Assembly (NCBI GenBank): GCA_021324855.1
Contig: JAJPIG010000024.1
Span: 1 to 64,000, forward strand
Reading direction: 5' to 3'
Origin: Pseudomonadota bacterium
Lineage (GTDB): Bacteria > Desulfobacterota > Binatia > Binatales > Binataceae
Length of the DNA: 64,000 bases
Of the stretch, positions 47,649 to 56,438 are shown piece after piece (position 1 is the first letter of the stretch; each line of letters begins with the position of its first letter). The notes beneath the pieces are model-generated. The model made no database searches. It was not told the DNA's origin and saw only the letters and a list, made by a program, of their open reading frames with translations. Both the position numbers and the translations under genes were made by a program.

Positions 47649-48524
47649 ATGGCTATGCAAATCATCGGACCGACCTCGCACTATTTTTACTCGCAGCGCC
47701 TCAAGCTCCATTATGTCGATTGGGGCAACGAGTCGTTGCCGCTCGCGATTCTGGTGCACGGCGGCCGCGACCACGCGCGCAACTGGGATTGGGTGGCGCT
47801 CGAACTGCGCAAGCATTTTCACGTCATCGCGCCCGACCTCCGCGGCCATGGCGATTCGGACTGGGCGATCGGCGGCAGCTACTCGATGATCGATTACGTG
47901 CTTGATCTTGCCCAGTTGATGAACGCCATCGGCTCCGGCCCGGCGACGTTTATCGGCCATTCGCTCGGCGGCGCGGTCGTCCTGCAGCACGCCGGCACGT
48001 TTCCCGAGCGCGTGCAAGCCGTCGTCGCGATCGAAGGACTCGGACCGCCGCCGTCGATGATCGTCGAGAGCCCGGCTCACACGCGGATGCGCAACTGGAT
48101 CGAGGTGATGCAGGCGCTTGCGCGCCGCAAGGTCCGCGAGTACGCGACGCTCGAAGACGCGCTTAAGCGGATGCGGGAGGCGAACCCTCATCTGAGTGTT
48201 GAACAAGCGCGTCATCTAACGATTCACGGCGTCCGCCGCAACGAGAACGGCACTTACTCGTGGAAGTTCGACAATTATGTCCACGCTACGTCGCCGTACT
48301 TGTTCAATCTGCAGGACGCGCGCGAAATCTGGGGTCAAATCACGAGCCGGTGCCTGCTGATTCGCGGCGATGAATCGCAATGGGCGGGCGAACCGGAGCG
48401 CGATGGACGGCTAGCCGCGTTTCACGATGCGCGTTCGGTCGTGATTCAGGGCGCCGGCCACTGGGTACATCACGATCGGCTCGCCGAGTTCCTTGGCGTG
48501 TTGCGCGATTTCCTCAAGTTTTAA
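47649..48524 (+). CDS. Alpha/beta-fold hydrolase
   Basis: A 291-residue hydrolase: oxyanion region HGGRDHARNWD, nucleophile Ser in FIGHSLGGAVVL, and His in GAGHWVHHDRLAE; Asp is likely in LIRGDESQW. It is of the haloalkane-dehalogenase/hydroxy-acid-ester-like group, but Trp-dehalogenase residues are not evident, so an esterase or C-C hydrolase is likelier. It sits six bases before the ClC gene. Start ATG 47649. Confidence 0.88.
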   Translation: MAMQIIGPTSHYFYSQRLKLHYVDWGNESLPLAILVHGGRDHARNWDWVALELRKHFHVIAPDLRGHGDSDWAIGGSYSMIDYVLDLAQLMNAIGSGPATFIGHSLGGAVVLQHAGTFPERVQAVVAIEGLGPPPSMIVESPAHTRMRNWIEVMQALARRKVREYATLEDALKRMREANPHLSVEQARHLTIHGVRRNENGTYSWKFDNYVHATSPYLFNLQDAREIWGQITSRCLLIRGDESQWAGEPERDGRLAAFHDARSVVIQGAGHWVHHDRLAEFLGVLRDFLKF

Positions 48525-48529
48525 GACCA

Positions 48530-50578
48530 ATGGCGGCTGCCCCCAAACAACTCCCCTCAAACTCGCGCATCGCGTCTTTTCTTGCGCTCCGCACTGACCA
48601 ATTCGAGTATGTCGAGCTAATCCTGCTTGCGGTGATCGTCGGCGTGCTGGGCGCGCTGGGCAATCTCGGCTTCCGCGCGCTTATCAATTTTTTTTCCTAC
48701 GTTTATCTGAATCTGGAATGGCACGCGCTCAGGATTCGCGAGCATACGATTACCGCCCTGGGGATTCCGATCGTTCTCCTCTCAGGAGGCGCGGCGCTGG
48801 TGGTCCTAAACTGGATTTTCCCCGAGGACGTGCTCGGCTACGGCTTTCCGCAGTTCCTCGAGATGGTGAATCTCGGCAACGCCCGCATCAAGCGCATCTG
48901 GATCGTGATCAAGGCGCTGGGCGCGGCGATTTCGCTCGGCGCGGGAGCGTCGGTGGGCCGCGAAGGCCCGATCGCGCAAATTGGCGGGGCGATCGGGTCG
49001 GCCATCGCCCAGTTGCGCCGGCTGTCTGCAGAACGCGTGAAGGTGCTGGTCGCGGCGGGCGCGGGCGCGGGAATCGCCACGACCTTCAACGCGCCGATCG
49101 GCGGTCTGATGTTCGCGCAGGAGATCGTCCTGCTGAACCAGACAGAGCTCTCGAATCTGTCGTTGTTGATTATCGCGACGATGAGCGCCGTCATCACCGA
49201 GCGCGCACTGATGGGCAATTCTGCTGTCTTTACGCCTGCGCCGTTTGTGGTGAAAAGCTACAGCCAGATGCTGACCTACGGGCTGATGGGGATCGCGCTC
49301 GGGGCGCTCGCCGCCGGCTATATTCACTTCATGCACCGAACTGCCGATTTCTTCCGCCGTCAGAAATGGCCGGCTTGGATGAAACTCGGCATCGGGCTGC
49401 TGGCCGTCGGACTCATTGCCATTCCACTGCCGCAGAATCTCTCCGATGGCTACCCGGTCATCAATCGCGCACTGCAAGGCAACTTCGACTTGTCGCGGAT
49501 GAGCGCGCTCGCGGCGGCAAAATTCTTCGCCAGCGCCGTCTCGCTCGGATGCGGCGCCCCGGGCGGCGTCTTCGGTCCGTTGTTTTTCATCGGCACGATG
49601 GCGGGCGGCGCGCTCGAACGGATCTTCGAGCGCCTCCTTCCGTCGGTCACCGGGCCCCGCGGCTCGTATGCGTTCATCGGCCTCGGCGCCTTCTTAAGCA
49701 GCACCACCCACGCGCCGATGACGGCTTTATTCCTGCTCTTCGAGATGACGCAGGACCTTCAAGTCGCGCTGCCGGCGATGATCACGGTCGTGCTGTCAAT
49801 GATCGTGGCGCGCGCGTTGGAGCCGGAATCGATCGATACCTACGTGCTGGCTCGTTCCGGCAAGAGCCTTGAGATCGGAAAGGAGCGGCTCTTGCTCAGC
49901 CAGATTCCGGTCAGTGCCGTGATGACCACGGAGGTCGACACAATCGCTGAAAACTCTTCGCTGACCGAGGTCTTGCGGATGGCCGGCGAGACCTCGCAGG
50001 CAATCCTCCCGGTGGTCACGAGCGAAGGCGAGCTTTCCGGAATCATCGTGACGCGTCATCTGCTGGCGGTGCTGGTCAGCGGTGACGATCTGGGGCCGCT
50101 GGTCAACGCGTTCGATCTCGCATGGCGGAATCCCCCGGTTGCGACCCCGGCGATGAGTCTGGATGCAGCGACGCAGATGATGGAATACGACGCCCTCGAA
50201 GAGCTGCCGGTCACTGACCGCGAGCATGGTGGCAAATTCCTCGGCCTCGTTACCCGGAGCGCCATTGCGCAGACCTTCAATCGGGTGAGCGTCTCACTCT
50301 CGACGCTCGCCACGCGCGATTCAAGCATCTACTGGGCGAGCGGATATCGTGTTTCACGCCTCGCGGTTCCCGAGCCTTCCGCCGGCAAAACGATCCGGCA
50401 ACTCGATCCGCGCGCGCGCTTCGACGTGAGCGTGCTGGCCATCCGCGAGCGCGACAATCCAACGTTAGGGTTTGTCCCGGTCGTGCCCGATCGGCCTCTT
50501 AAGGCGGGCGATGAGCTGATCGTCGCCGGCCGTCCGGCGAGCGTGCGTCACTTCGCGCGCGATCTGCAGAGCGTGTAG
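48530..50578 (+). CDS. ClC-type chloride channel/antiporter with CBS and TrkA-C domains
   Basis: A 682-residue protein starting at ATG 48530, six bases after the hydrolase stop. The ClC part (residues about 20-440) has the GREGP motif with the gating glutamate, GAGIATTFNAPIGGLMFAQE and GAPGGVFGPLFFIG, so it is exchanger-like. It is followed by a CBS pair (about 455-580, ISAVMTTEVDT-type region) and a TrkA-C domain (about 610-682) ending in GDELIVAGRPAS. Nucleotide or ion regulation by these domains is expected. Six bases after the hydrolase implies co-transcription, though a functional link is unclear. Confidence 0.9.
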   Translation: MAAAPKQLPSNSRIASFLALRTDQFEYVELILLAVIVGVLGALGNLGFRALINFFSYVYLNLEWHALRIREHTITALGIPIVLLSGGAALVVLNWIFPEDVLGYGFPQFLEMVNLGNARIKRIWIVIKALGAAISLGAGASVGREGPIAQIGGAIGSAIAQLRRLSAERVKVLVAAGAGAGIATTFNAPIGGLMFAQEIVLLNQTELSNLSLLIIATMSAVITERALMGNSAVFTPAPFVVKSYSQMLTYGLMGIALGALAAGYIHFMHRTADFFRRQKWPAWMKLGIGLLAVGLIAIPLPQNLSDGYPVINRALQGNFDLSRMSALAAAKFFASAVSLGCGAPGGVFGPLFFIGTMAGGALERIFERLLPSVTGPRGSYAFIGLGAFLSSTTHAPMTALFLLFEMTQDLQVALPAMITVVLSMIVARALEPESIDTYVLARSGKSLEIGKERLLLSQIPVSAVMTTEVDTIAENSSLTEVLRMAGETSQAILPVVTSEGELSGIIVTRHLLAVLVSGDDLGPLVNAFDLAWRNPPVATPAMSLDAATQMMEYDALEELPVTDREHGGKFLGLVTRSAIAQTFNRVSVSLSTLATRDSSIYWASGYRVSRLAVPEPSAGKTIRQLDPRARFDVSVLAIRERDNPTLGFVPVVPDRPLKAGDELIVAGRPASVRHFARDLQSV

Positions 50579-50593
50579 GGAAATTGCCGGCGC

Positions 50594-52117
50594 CTACCAG
50601 GTGTCGGTCACCTTGATGTGATCTTCGAGCGAGTAAATGTTGCCAACGGTGAAGATAATCGTCTGTACGACCATCCTGTCGGCCTCGGTCGGCACGTTGC
50701 CCCATAACACGATCGTGTCGCCCTCGATTTTGAATTGCACGTTCGAATAGCCCTCGAGGTCGAGCGCCCGGCGAATCGCGGCGGCGCGCTCACTCGGGGG
50801 GTTGAAAGGCTCGCCCGGTTCCGCGCCAAACTCAGGAGGCGGCGGTCCGATGCTGCTGCCGGGCGCCGATGCGCTCCCGTACGAATTGATGTACGCGATC
50901 AGGCGCGTGGCGACGAAACCCAGTGCGAAAATCGCGATCAGGATCAATACCGCGCGCTTCAGATGCCGCCGATGGTGCAGTCGGCGGGACGGCTCGCGAT
51001 GGAAAACCGGACGGAGGTCGGCGGTCTTGGCTTCCGGATTGCCGGCGACGTTCGCCGGACCAAGCACGTGACGCAGGTCGGTCGCGCAATAGGAACAGAA
51101 GCGCGAATCCGACGGAATACGCCGCCCGCATCCCGGACACGCAATCTCGTTCGGATCGATCAAAACCGTAGCGGCCTCGGCGATCGGATCGGACGGCGTT
51201 GCGGCGTGGTTGCCCGGCGTTCCGAGCGGAAGCTTCAACTGGGGCCGCGAGGCTTTCCGTCGCGGTTGCGAAACCGTCGCCGGCGCCGCGCCTGATGCGG
51301 TGTTCGGCGTCGCGAGCCCATCCTTGATTTCAATCAGACGCCGGCGGAATTCCTGCGCCGTGGCGACGCGCTTGTCGATGTCGTATTCGAGCGCCTGATC
51401 AACGACTGCGGCAAGCGCCGCCGGGATGTCGGGCGCGATCTGCTTGATGGGCGGGAAGCTGAACGGCGCCTCCTGCGAGGGATCGCGGCCCGTCAGGCAA
51501 TGATGCATCGTCGCGCCGAGCGCATAGAGGTCCGATCGCAGCTCGACCTTGCCGCGATATTGCTCGGGCGGCGCGTAACCCTGCGTGCCGATCATCGTGG
51601 CATTGCTGAGCGGCTGAAAGTGACGCGCGATGCCGAAGTCGATCAGCTTCGCCTGCCCGGTGCCCGAAAGCATCACGTTGCTGGGCTTGAGATCTCGATA
51701 GATGACCGGCGGACTCAGGCCGTGCAGATAGATCAAGGTGTCCAGCACCTGGATCGCGATGTCGATCGTGCGCGGCGCATCGAGCTTGCCGCCCGCGCGC
51801 TTGAGTTCCTCGTCGAGCGTCGCACCCTCGATATACTCCATCACGAGGTAGTGGCGGTTCTGTTCGCTGAAGTAGTCGTAGATGCGCGGAATGTGTTCGT
51901 TGCTGAGTTGCGCGAGCATGTCGGCCTCGCGCTGAAAGGCGGTTGCGGCCTGCCGCTGCATCTCCGCGTTGGTGAGGCTGTCAACCATCTCAGCGAGCGC
52001 GCAGCGCCGCGAAGCAAGGCGCAGGTCTTCCGCCAGATAGACCAGCTTCATTCCGCCGCCGCCGAGCGGTCTGACGACCTTGTAGCGGCCGCCGACGATG
52101 GTGTTGGGCGCGATCAT
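50594..52117 (-). CDS. Ser/Thr protein kinase with WNK-like lysine placement, zinc ribbon, TM helix and BON domain
   Basis: A 507-residue protein. Residues 10-270 form a eukaryotic-type kinase: glycine loop LGGGGMKLVYLAED (Lys24), beta-3 CALAEM with Ala42 where the catalytic lysine belongs, alpha-C Glu64, catalytic YRDLKPSNVML (Asp142) and DFG 160-162. The WNK kinases show the same rearrangement, with Lys in the glycine loop substituting for the beta-3 Lys. Then comes a zinc ribbon (CPGCG...CSYC, about 320-350), a membrane helix (near 390-410) and a C-terminal BON-like domain. It is the last gene of an FHA/zinc-ribbon/kinase operon. The kinase may be active and phosphorylate FHA ligands; no activity data. 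Confidence 0.85.
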   Translation of the reverse strand: MIAPNTIVGGRYKVVRPLGGGGMKLVYLAEDLRLASRRCALAEMVDSLTNAEMQRQAATAFQREADMLAQLSNEHIPRIYDYFSEQNRHYLVMEYIEGATLDEELKRAGGKLDAPRTIDIAIQVLDTLIYLHGLSPPVIYRDLKPSNVMLSGTGQAKLIDFGIARHFQPLSNATMIGTQGYAPPEQYRGKVELRSDLYALGATMHHCLTGRDPSQEAPFSFPPIKQIAPDIPAALAAVVDQALEYDIDKRVATAQEFRRRLIEIKDGLATPNTASGAAPATVSQPRRKASRPQLKLPLGTPGNHAATPSDPIAEAATVLIDPNEIACPGCGRRIPSDSRFCSYCATDLRHVLGPANVAGNPEAKTADLRPVFHREPSRRLHHRRHLKRAVLILIAIFALGFVATRLIAYINSYGSASAPGSSIGPPPPEFGAEPGEPFNPPSERAAAIRRALDLEGYSNVQFKIEGDTIVLWGNVPTEADRMVVQTIIFTVGNIYSLEDHIKVTDTW

Positions 52118-52169
52118 CCGCGGGTCGTTGCGGGCTCCGTTCCGATTATGCGCGGCATCGCGAGGCGTC

Positions 52170-52556
52170 TCACGCGGGCGGCGCCCACCGCGAGGAGGCG
52201 CGTCGATGCCGCAGGCGCGCGATTATCGCGTCCTCGCTGAAGGCTCCGGCGAGCGCCGCATTGCCTGCGCACACCAGATGCAGGACGAAGCCGAAGGGCT
52301 GCGCGATCGAATAGGCAAGCATCACGCCGATGAACCATGCGGCCGCCGCGAACGGGCGATGGCGGTAAAGATGGCCGAGGCCGGGCAACAGGCTCAAGCC
52401 GGCGGCGACCGCGGGCTGCCATGAGAGATCGCGCATCAGGATTGGGCTACCGGCCAGCGGCGCGCCGCATTCTTTGCAGAACCGCGCTTTCGCGACGACC
52501 ACCGGCCGTCCGCAATGCGAGCAGAAGCGTGCCGGCGTGATCGCCTCCTCAGGCAT
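52170..52556 (-). CDS. Zinc-ribbon small membrane protein
   Basis: A 128-residue protein: two CxxC pairs (FCSHCGRP and FCKECGAP) form a zinc ribbon, followed by two hydrophobic segments (PAVAAGLSLLPGLGHLY and FIGVMLAYSIAQPFGFVL). It is a DZR-type small membrane protein of unknown role, often seen with FHA/kinase clusters. The start at 52556 (MPEEAITPAR) is chosen; the longer frame lies in the FHA gene. The start overlaps the FHA stop by eight bases. Confidence 0.75.
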   Translation of the reverse strand: MPEEAITPARFCSHCGRPVVVAKARFCKECGAPLAGSPILMRDLSWQPAVAAGLSLLPGLGHLYRHRPFAAAAWFIGVMLAYSIAQPFGFVLHLVCAGNAALAGAFSEDAIIARLRHRRASSRWAPPA

Positions 52557-53826
52557 GGAACGTAAACGGCGCATCGCCAAGAGCGATCGTGTCGCCATCG
52601 TTGATGCGCGCCTCCGTCACCGGGCGGCCATCGAGAAAGGTCCCGTTCTGACTCTGCATGTCGCGCAAAACGTAGCTGCCGTCAGAGGCCGCGATTTCGG
52701 CGTGATGGCGCGATACCGAGGGATGACTCACGACGATGTCGTTGTCGAGCGCGCGTCCGAGCCGTGTCGGGGCGTCGCTGCGGAGCGCATACCGCTTTCC
52801 GCTGCTATCGATAAGATGCGGCTGTGGCAGCCCGGAAGAGACCGCGGTCTCCGGACGCGGACTGTGGATGAACGCGGGGCTATCAGGACGTCCGACGCGC
52901 GCGGCCGCCCCCTGGCGCACATGAAAGCGCAACACGTAGTCGCCAATTCCGATCTGATCGCCGTCGGCCAGCGGCGAGGTCTCGATGAGGTGGCCGTTGA
53001 CGGTCGTGCCGGCCTGCACCGCGAGGTTCTTGATCTCCCATCCGTCGCCGCGCCGCGTGATGATCGCATGGCGCGCCTGTACGCGCGGATCGCCGAACAA
53101 TCCGACGGTGTTTTCCTCGGCGCGCCCAAGCGTCACGGTCTGCCGTTCGAGACGAAACTGTCGGCCGGAGAGACGACCTGCTTCGACAACCAGCCATGCA
53201 TCCTTGGTCAGCTCCTGCACGAGTCCGATCGCAAGTCCGATCGCGAGACCGAGCAGAGAAAGCCCGATCAAGCGTGAAGTTGTGCCACCGCCGCCGCCGA
53301 GATTGATGAAATCGAACAGAAATCCGCCTAAAAAGCCGCCGACCCATCCGCCGATCGCGCCCTGGATCGTTTTGCGAATCGAAAAGCTCGACAGTCCGAC
53401 CGCAATGCCGAGCGTCAGCCCGGTAAGCGCCCATCCGATCGTGCGCGCCATCACCAGCCAGGCGAAGGCCCCGGTGTGACCGACACCCCATCCGCCTGCC
53501 ACCAGGATCGCGGTGAAAATTACATTGGCGTAGTAGACCGCGGGCAGTCCGATCACAAAGCAGATGATGAACCCGCGAAGAAAGTTGCGCGAGGTGCGGG
53601 GCGTGATCGCGAGTTCGTGCGACTCGGCGGCGAGAATCAGGCCGCCGATCAGCGCCCACATCAAGGCCATCGAGACGAGCCCGGCGAACTGACTCCAGCT
53701 CGATTGGACCTGGGTTAAGGAGTGACCGCTCGCGGCGAGCTCGACCGGAATCCAGCCGATGGCGCCACCGGCCAAGCCCGCGATCGCCATGAAAAACAGA
53801 TGACGCCGATCGATCGATCCACTCAT
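52549..53826 (-). CDS. Membrane protein with two FHA domains
   Basis: A 425-residue protein: about six hydrophobic segments (residues 8-205), then two forkhead-associated domains. FHA1 has VTLGRAEENTVGL...RHAII and FHA2 has TRLGRALDNDIVVSHPSVSRHHAEI...SQNGTFLDG. FHA domains bind phosphothreonine, so this is a likely docking partner for the kinase encoded downstream. Glycine-rich helices resemble small channel segments. Together with the zinc-ribbon and kinase genes it forms one signalling operon on the minus strand, divergent from the CoA-transferase at 53964. Confidence 0.88.
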   Translation of the reverse strand: MSGSIDRRHLFFMAIAGLAGGAIGWIPVELAASGHSLTQVQSSWSQFAGLVSMALMWALIGGLILAAESHELAITPRTSRNFLRGFIICFVIGLPAVYYANVIFTAILVAGGWGVGHTGAFAWLVMARTIGWALTGLTLGIAVGLSSFSIRKTIQGAIGGWVGGFLGGFLFDFINLGGGGGTTSRLIGLSLLGLAIGLAIGLVQELTKDAWLVVEAGRLSGRQFRLERQTVTLGRAEENTVGLFGDPRVQARHAIITRRGDGWEIKNLAVQAGTTVNGHLIETSPLADGDQIGIGDYVLRFHVRQGAAARVGRPDSPAFIHSPRPETAVSSGLPQPHLIDSSGKRYALRSDAPTRLGRALDNDIVVSHPSVSRHHAEIAASDGSYVLRDMQSQNGTFLDGRPVTEARINDGDTIALGDAPFTFHA

Positions 53827-53963
53827 TCAGACGGTCCCTCTCGGGTGGCCGCTCGCTGCGGCCCTGCGACGACATTCTAACATAGCCAGCCGCCACGGCG
53901 CGTGCGAGTTGGCGAATCGCGCCCAAAAAGTGCATCATTTGCGCCGGACGGGCTCATAGATCG

Positions 53964-55208
53964 ATGGCTGGTAACGCACTGATTCCCGAACCGTTCGGAC
54001 CGTTGCAGGGCGTAAGGATTCTCTCAACCGGCACGCTAATCGCGGAGCCGTTCGCGGCGGAACTGGCCGCCGAGATGGGCGCGGAGGTCATCCAGGTCGA
54101 GCGCGTCGGCACCGGCGATCGGGCATGGCGCGAATTCGGTCCGATGCTACCGCCGCGCCCCGGCCTGGCGCCGGTCAGCACGACCTGGGCGCAGGAGCGG
54201 CGCAATATGTTCTGTGTCACGCTCGATCCGACCACGCCGCGCGGCCGTGAAATCTTCCTCGAGCTCGCAGCGCGGGTTGAAATCTGGATGGAAAACTCAA
54301 AGGCGTGCACGTGGGACAAGTGGGGCCTTGATGATCGCACCGTGCTCGGCGTCAACCCGCGTCTCGTCATCACGCACATATCGGGCTTCGGCCAGGATGG
54401 CGCGCCGGAGTTCCGCAGCCGTCCGTCATATGACTACATCGGGCAGGCCCTCGGCGGCATCATGGATCAGACCGGCTTTCCCGATCCCAATCCCCCGACG
54501 CGCGCCGCGCCGTGGCTCGGCGATTACATCGCCGCGCTGTTCGCGCTCTGGTCGTCGCTTGCCGGTCTCACCTATGCGCGCGCGACCGGGCGGGGACAGG
54601 CGATCGATCTGGCGCAGTACGAGGCGCTTCATCGACTGCTAGGTGGCACGATGGTCGAATATTTCGAACTCGGCATGGTGCGCCATCGCAGCGGCAACAA
54701 GGCGCGCGACTTCCAACCCGGCGACACCTTCCGATGCCGGGATGGATGGATCGCGGTTGCGGCGCTTGCCGGCGAGCCATTTGACAACCTGCTGCACGCG
54801 GTCGGCCTGGATCCGGATGACGAGCGATGGCAGCGTGCGCGCACCGCGGTCGATTCTGCCGACGGCCTTGAATTCGATCGGCGGCTTCGCGAATGGATCG
54901 CCGGCTTCGAGATCAGCGAGGCGGTGCGGCGTCTCAATGAAATGAAAGTCGCGTGCGCGCCGGTGCTCGATGCGCGCGGCATGGCGGAGCATCCGCAATA
55001 CCGCGCACGCGGCGTTCATGTCGAATGGGAAGATCTCACTGCGGGCCGCATCCGCGGGATCGGCGTGGTGCCGCGCTTCTCGCTCACGCCCGGGCGTATC
55101 TTTCGTGGTGCGGTACCCGTCGGGTACGACAACCGCCGGGTATACGGTGACATTCTCGGACTGGATGACAACGAAATCGAGCGCCTCAGGCGCGACCGCG
55201 TGATCTAG
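53964..55208 (+). CDS. CaiB/BaiF family CoA-transferase (class III), second copy
   Basis: A 414-residue protein: LQGVRILSTGTLIAEPFAAELAAEMGAEVIQVE replaces the family N-terminus, and the active-site Asp lies in WLGDYIAALFALWSSLAGL. It resembles the copy at 45029 at fold level only. It acts on acyl-CoA and free acid pairs. Followed 16 bases later by a MetE-like gene; they are probably co-transcribed. The substrate is unknown. Confidence 0.9.
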   Translation: MAGNALIPEPFGPLQGVRILSTGTLIAEPFAAELAAEMGAEVIQVERVGTGDRAWREFGPMLPPRPGLAPVSTTWAQERRNMFCVTLDPTTPRGREIFLELAARVEIWMENSKACTWDKWGLDDRTVLGVNPRLVITHISGFGQDGAPEFRSRPSYDYIGQALGGIMDQTGFPDPNPPTRAAPWLGDYIAALFALWSSLAGLTYARATGRGQAIDLAQYEALHRLLGGTMVEYFELGMVRHRSGNKARDFQPGDTFRCRDGWIAVAALAGEPFDNLLHAVGLDPDDERWQRARTAVDSADGLEFDRRLREWIAGFEISEAVRRLNEMKVACAPVLDARGMAEHPQYRARGVHVEWEDLTAGRIRGIGVVPRFSLTPGRIFRGAVPVGYDNRRVYGDILGLDDNEIERLRRDRVI

Positions 55209-55224
55209 AAGGCAGGAGCATCCG

Positions 55225-56259
55225 ATGAGCAAGGCCGAACTGCTTCCGACCACCGTGGTTGGCAGCTATCCGCAGCCGGACTGGCTGATCGACCGCGAAA
55301 AACTGCTGGCGAATCTGCCGTTCCGAATCAGAGCGGAAGAGCTCTGGCGTGTTCCGCCGCCGCTCCTGGAGCAGGCGCAGGACGATGCCACGATCGTCGC
55401 GATCCACGAGATGGAACGCGCCGGCGTCGATATCATTTCGGACGGCGAGATGCGCCGCGAGAGCTACTCGAATCGCTTCGCCAACGCGCTCAGCGGCGTC
55501 GATCGCAACCGGATCGGCACCAACCTCGATCGTACCGGCAAGCCGCATGCGGTGCCGCTCGTCTCGGGCCCGATTCGTCGGCTCAGGCCAATCGAAGTGC
55601 GCGACCTGACTTTCCTGCGGCAGCATACCAATCGCCGGATCAAAATCACGCTGCCAGGGCCTTTCACGATGACGCAGCAGGCGGAGAACGGCTACTACCC
55701 GGACGAAGCTGCGATGGCGATGGATTACGCGGCGGCGGTGAATGCCGAGATCAAGGACCTGTTCGCAGCCGGCGCAGATGTCGTCCAGATCGATGAGCCA
55801 TACATGGAAGCGCGGCACGACAAGGCAAGGCAGTTCGGACTGAAAGCGCTCAATCGCGCGCTCGAAGGCGTGACCGGCACGGTCGCGGTCCATCTATGCA
55901 TGGGGTACGCATACGTCGTGAAACGGCCCAAGCCCAACAGCTATGAATTTCTCGCCGAGCTCGAGGATTCGGCCGCCAATCAGATTTCGATCGAGGCCGC
56001 GCAGCCGAAGCTCGATCTTTCGGTGCTGAAGAAGCTCCGAACCAAAACCGTGATGCTTGGCGTGCTCGACCTGAAGGATCAAAGCATCGAAACCCCGGAA
56101 ATCGTCGCCACGCGGATTCGCGCGGCGCTCGAATTCGTCGAGCCCAAACGGCTGGTGATCGCGCCGGACTGTGGGATGAAATATCTGGCTCGGGAGGTGG
56201 CATTCGGCAAACTTAAAGCGATGGTTGACGGAGCCGCGATGGTTCGCGCAGAGTTATGA
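55225..56259 (+). CDS. MetE-like cobalamin-independent methyltransferase-fold protein
   Basis: A 344-residue protein of the C-terminal MetE type: VVGSYPQPDWLI, DGEMRRESYSNRF, LPGPFTM, then zinc ligands HLCMGYAY (His-x-Cys) and APDCGMKYL (Cys). Without the MetE N-terminal half it may be a methyl- or CoM-transfer enzyme rather than methionine synthase. The motif set differs from that of 39148, so they are different subfamilies. Its gene follows the CoA-transferase and carries a hairpin (TCTGCT/AGCAGA, 56261-56279) after its stop. Confidence 0.82.
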   Translation: MSKAELLPTTVVGSYPQPDWLIDREKLLANLPFRIRAEELWRVPPPLLEQAQDDATIVAIHEMERAGVDIISDGEMRRESYSNRFANALSGVDRNRIGTNLDRTGKPHAVPLVSGPIRRLRPIEVRDLTFLRQHTNRRIKITLPGPFTMTQQAENGYYPDEAAMAMDYAAAVNAEIKDLFAAGADVVQIDEPYMEARHDKARQFGLKALNRALEGVTGTVAVHLCMGYAYVVKRPKPNSYEFLAELEDSAANQISIEAAQPKLDLSVLKKLRTKTVMLGVLDLKDQSIETPEIVATRIRAALEFVEPKRLVIAPDCGMKYLAREVAFGKLKAMVDGAAMVRAEL

Positions 56260-56438
56260 CTCTGCTTATCCGGAGCAGACCTCGGTTGATTATCGCGCTC
56301 TTTAAAAACTTCATCGTTCGACATGAATCTTTTGCTTCGAAACCTGATCTCCGCATAAGCCAATTTTCGCTTTTGTTGGGGCAAAACTTATGTTAACGAA
56401 GGGTTAAACCCGGCAACGAAGGACAAGGGGACAGAATC

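Noticed and set aside
56261-56279. TCTGCT/AGCAGA hairpin after the MetE-like gene as an intrinsic terminator
   Set aside because: Short stem and no T-tract; noted with the gene but not called as a terminator.
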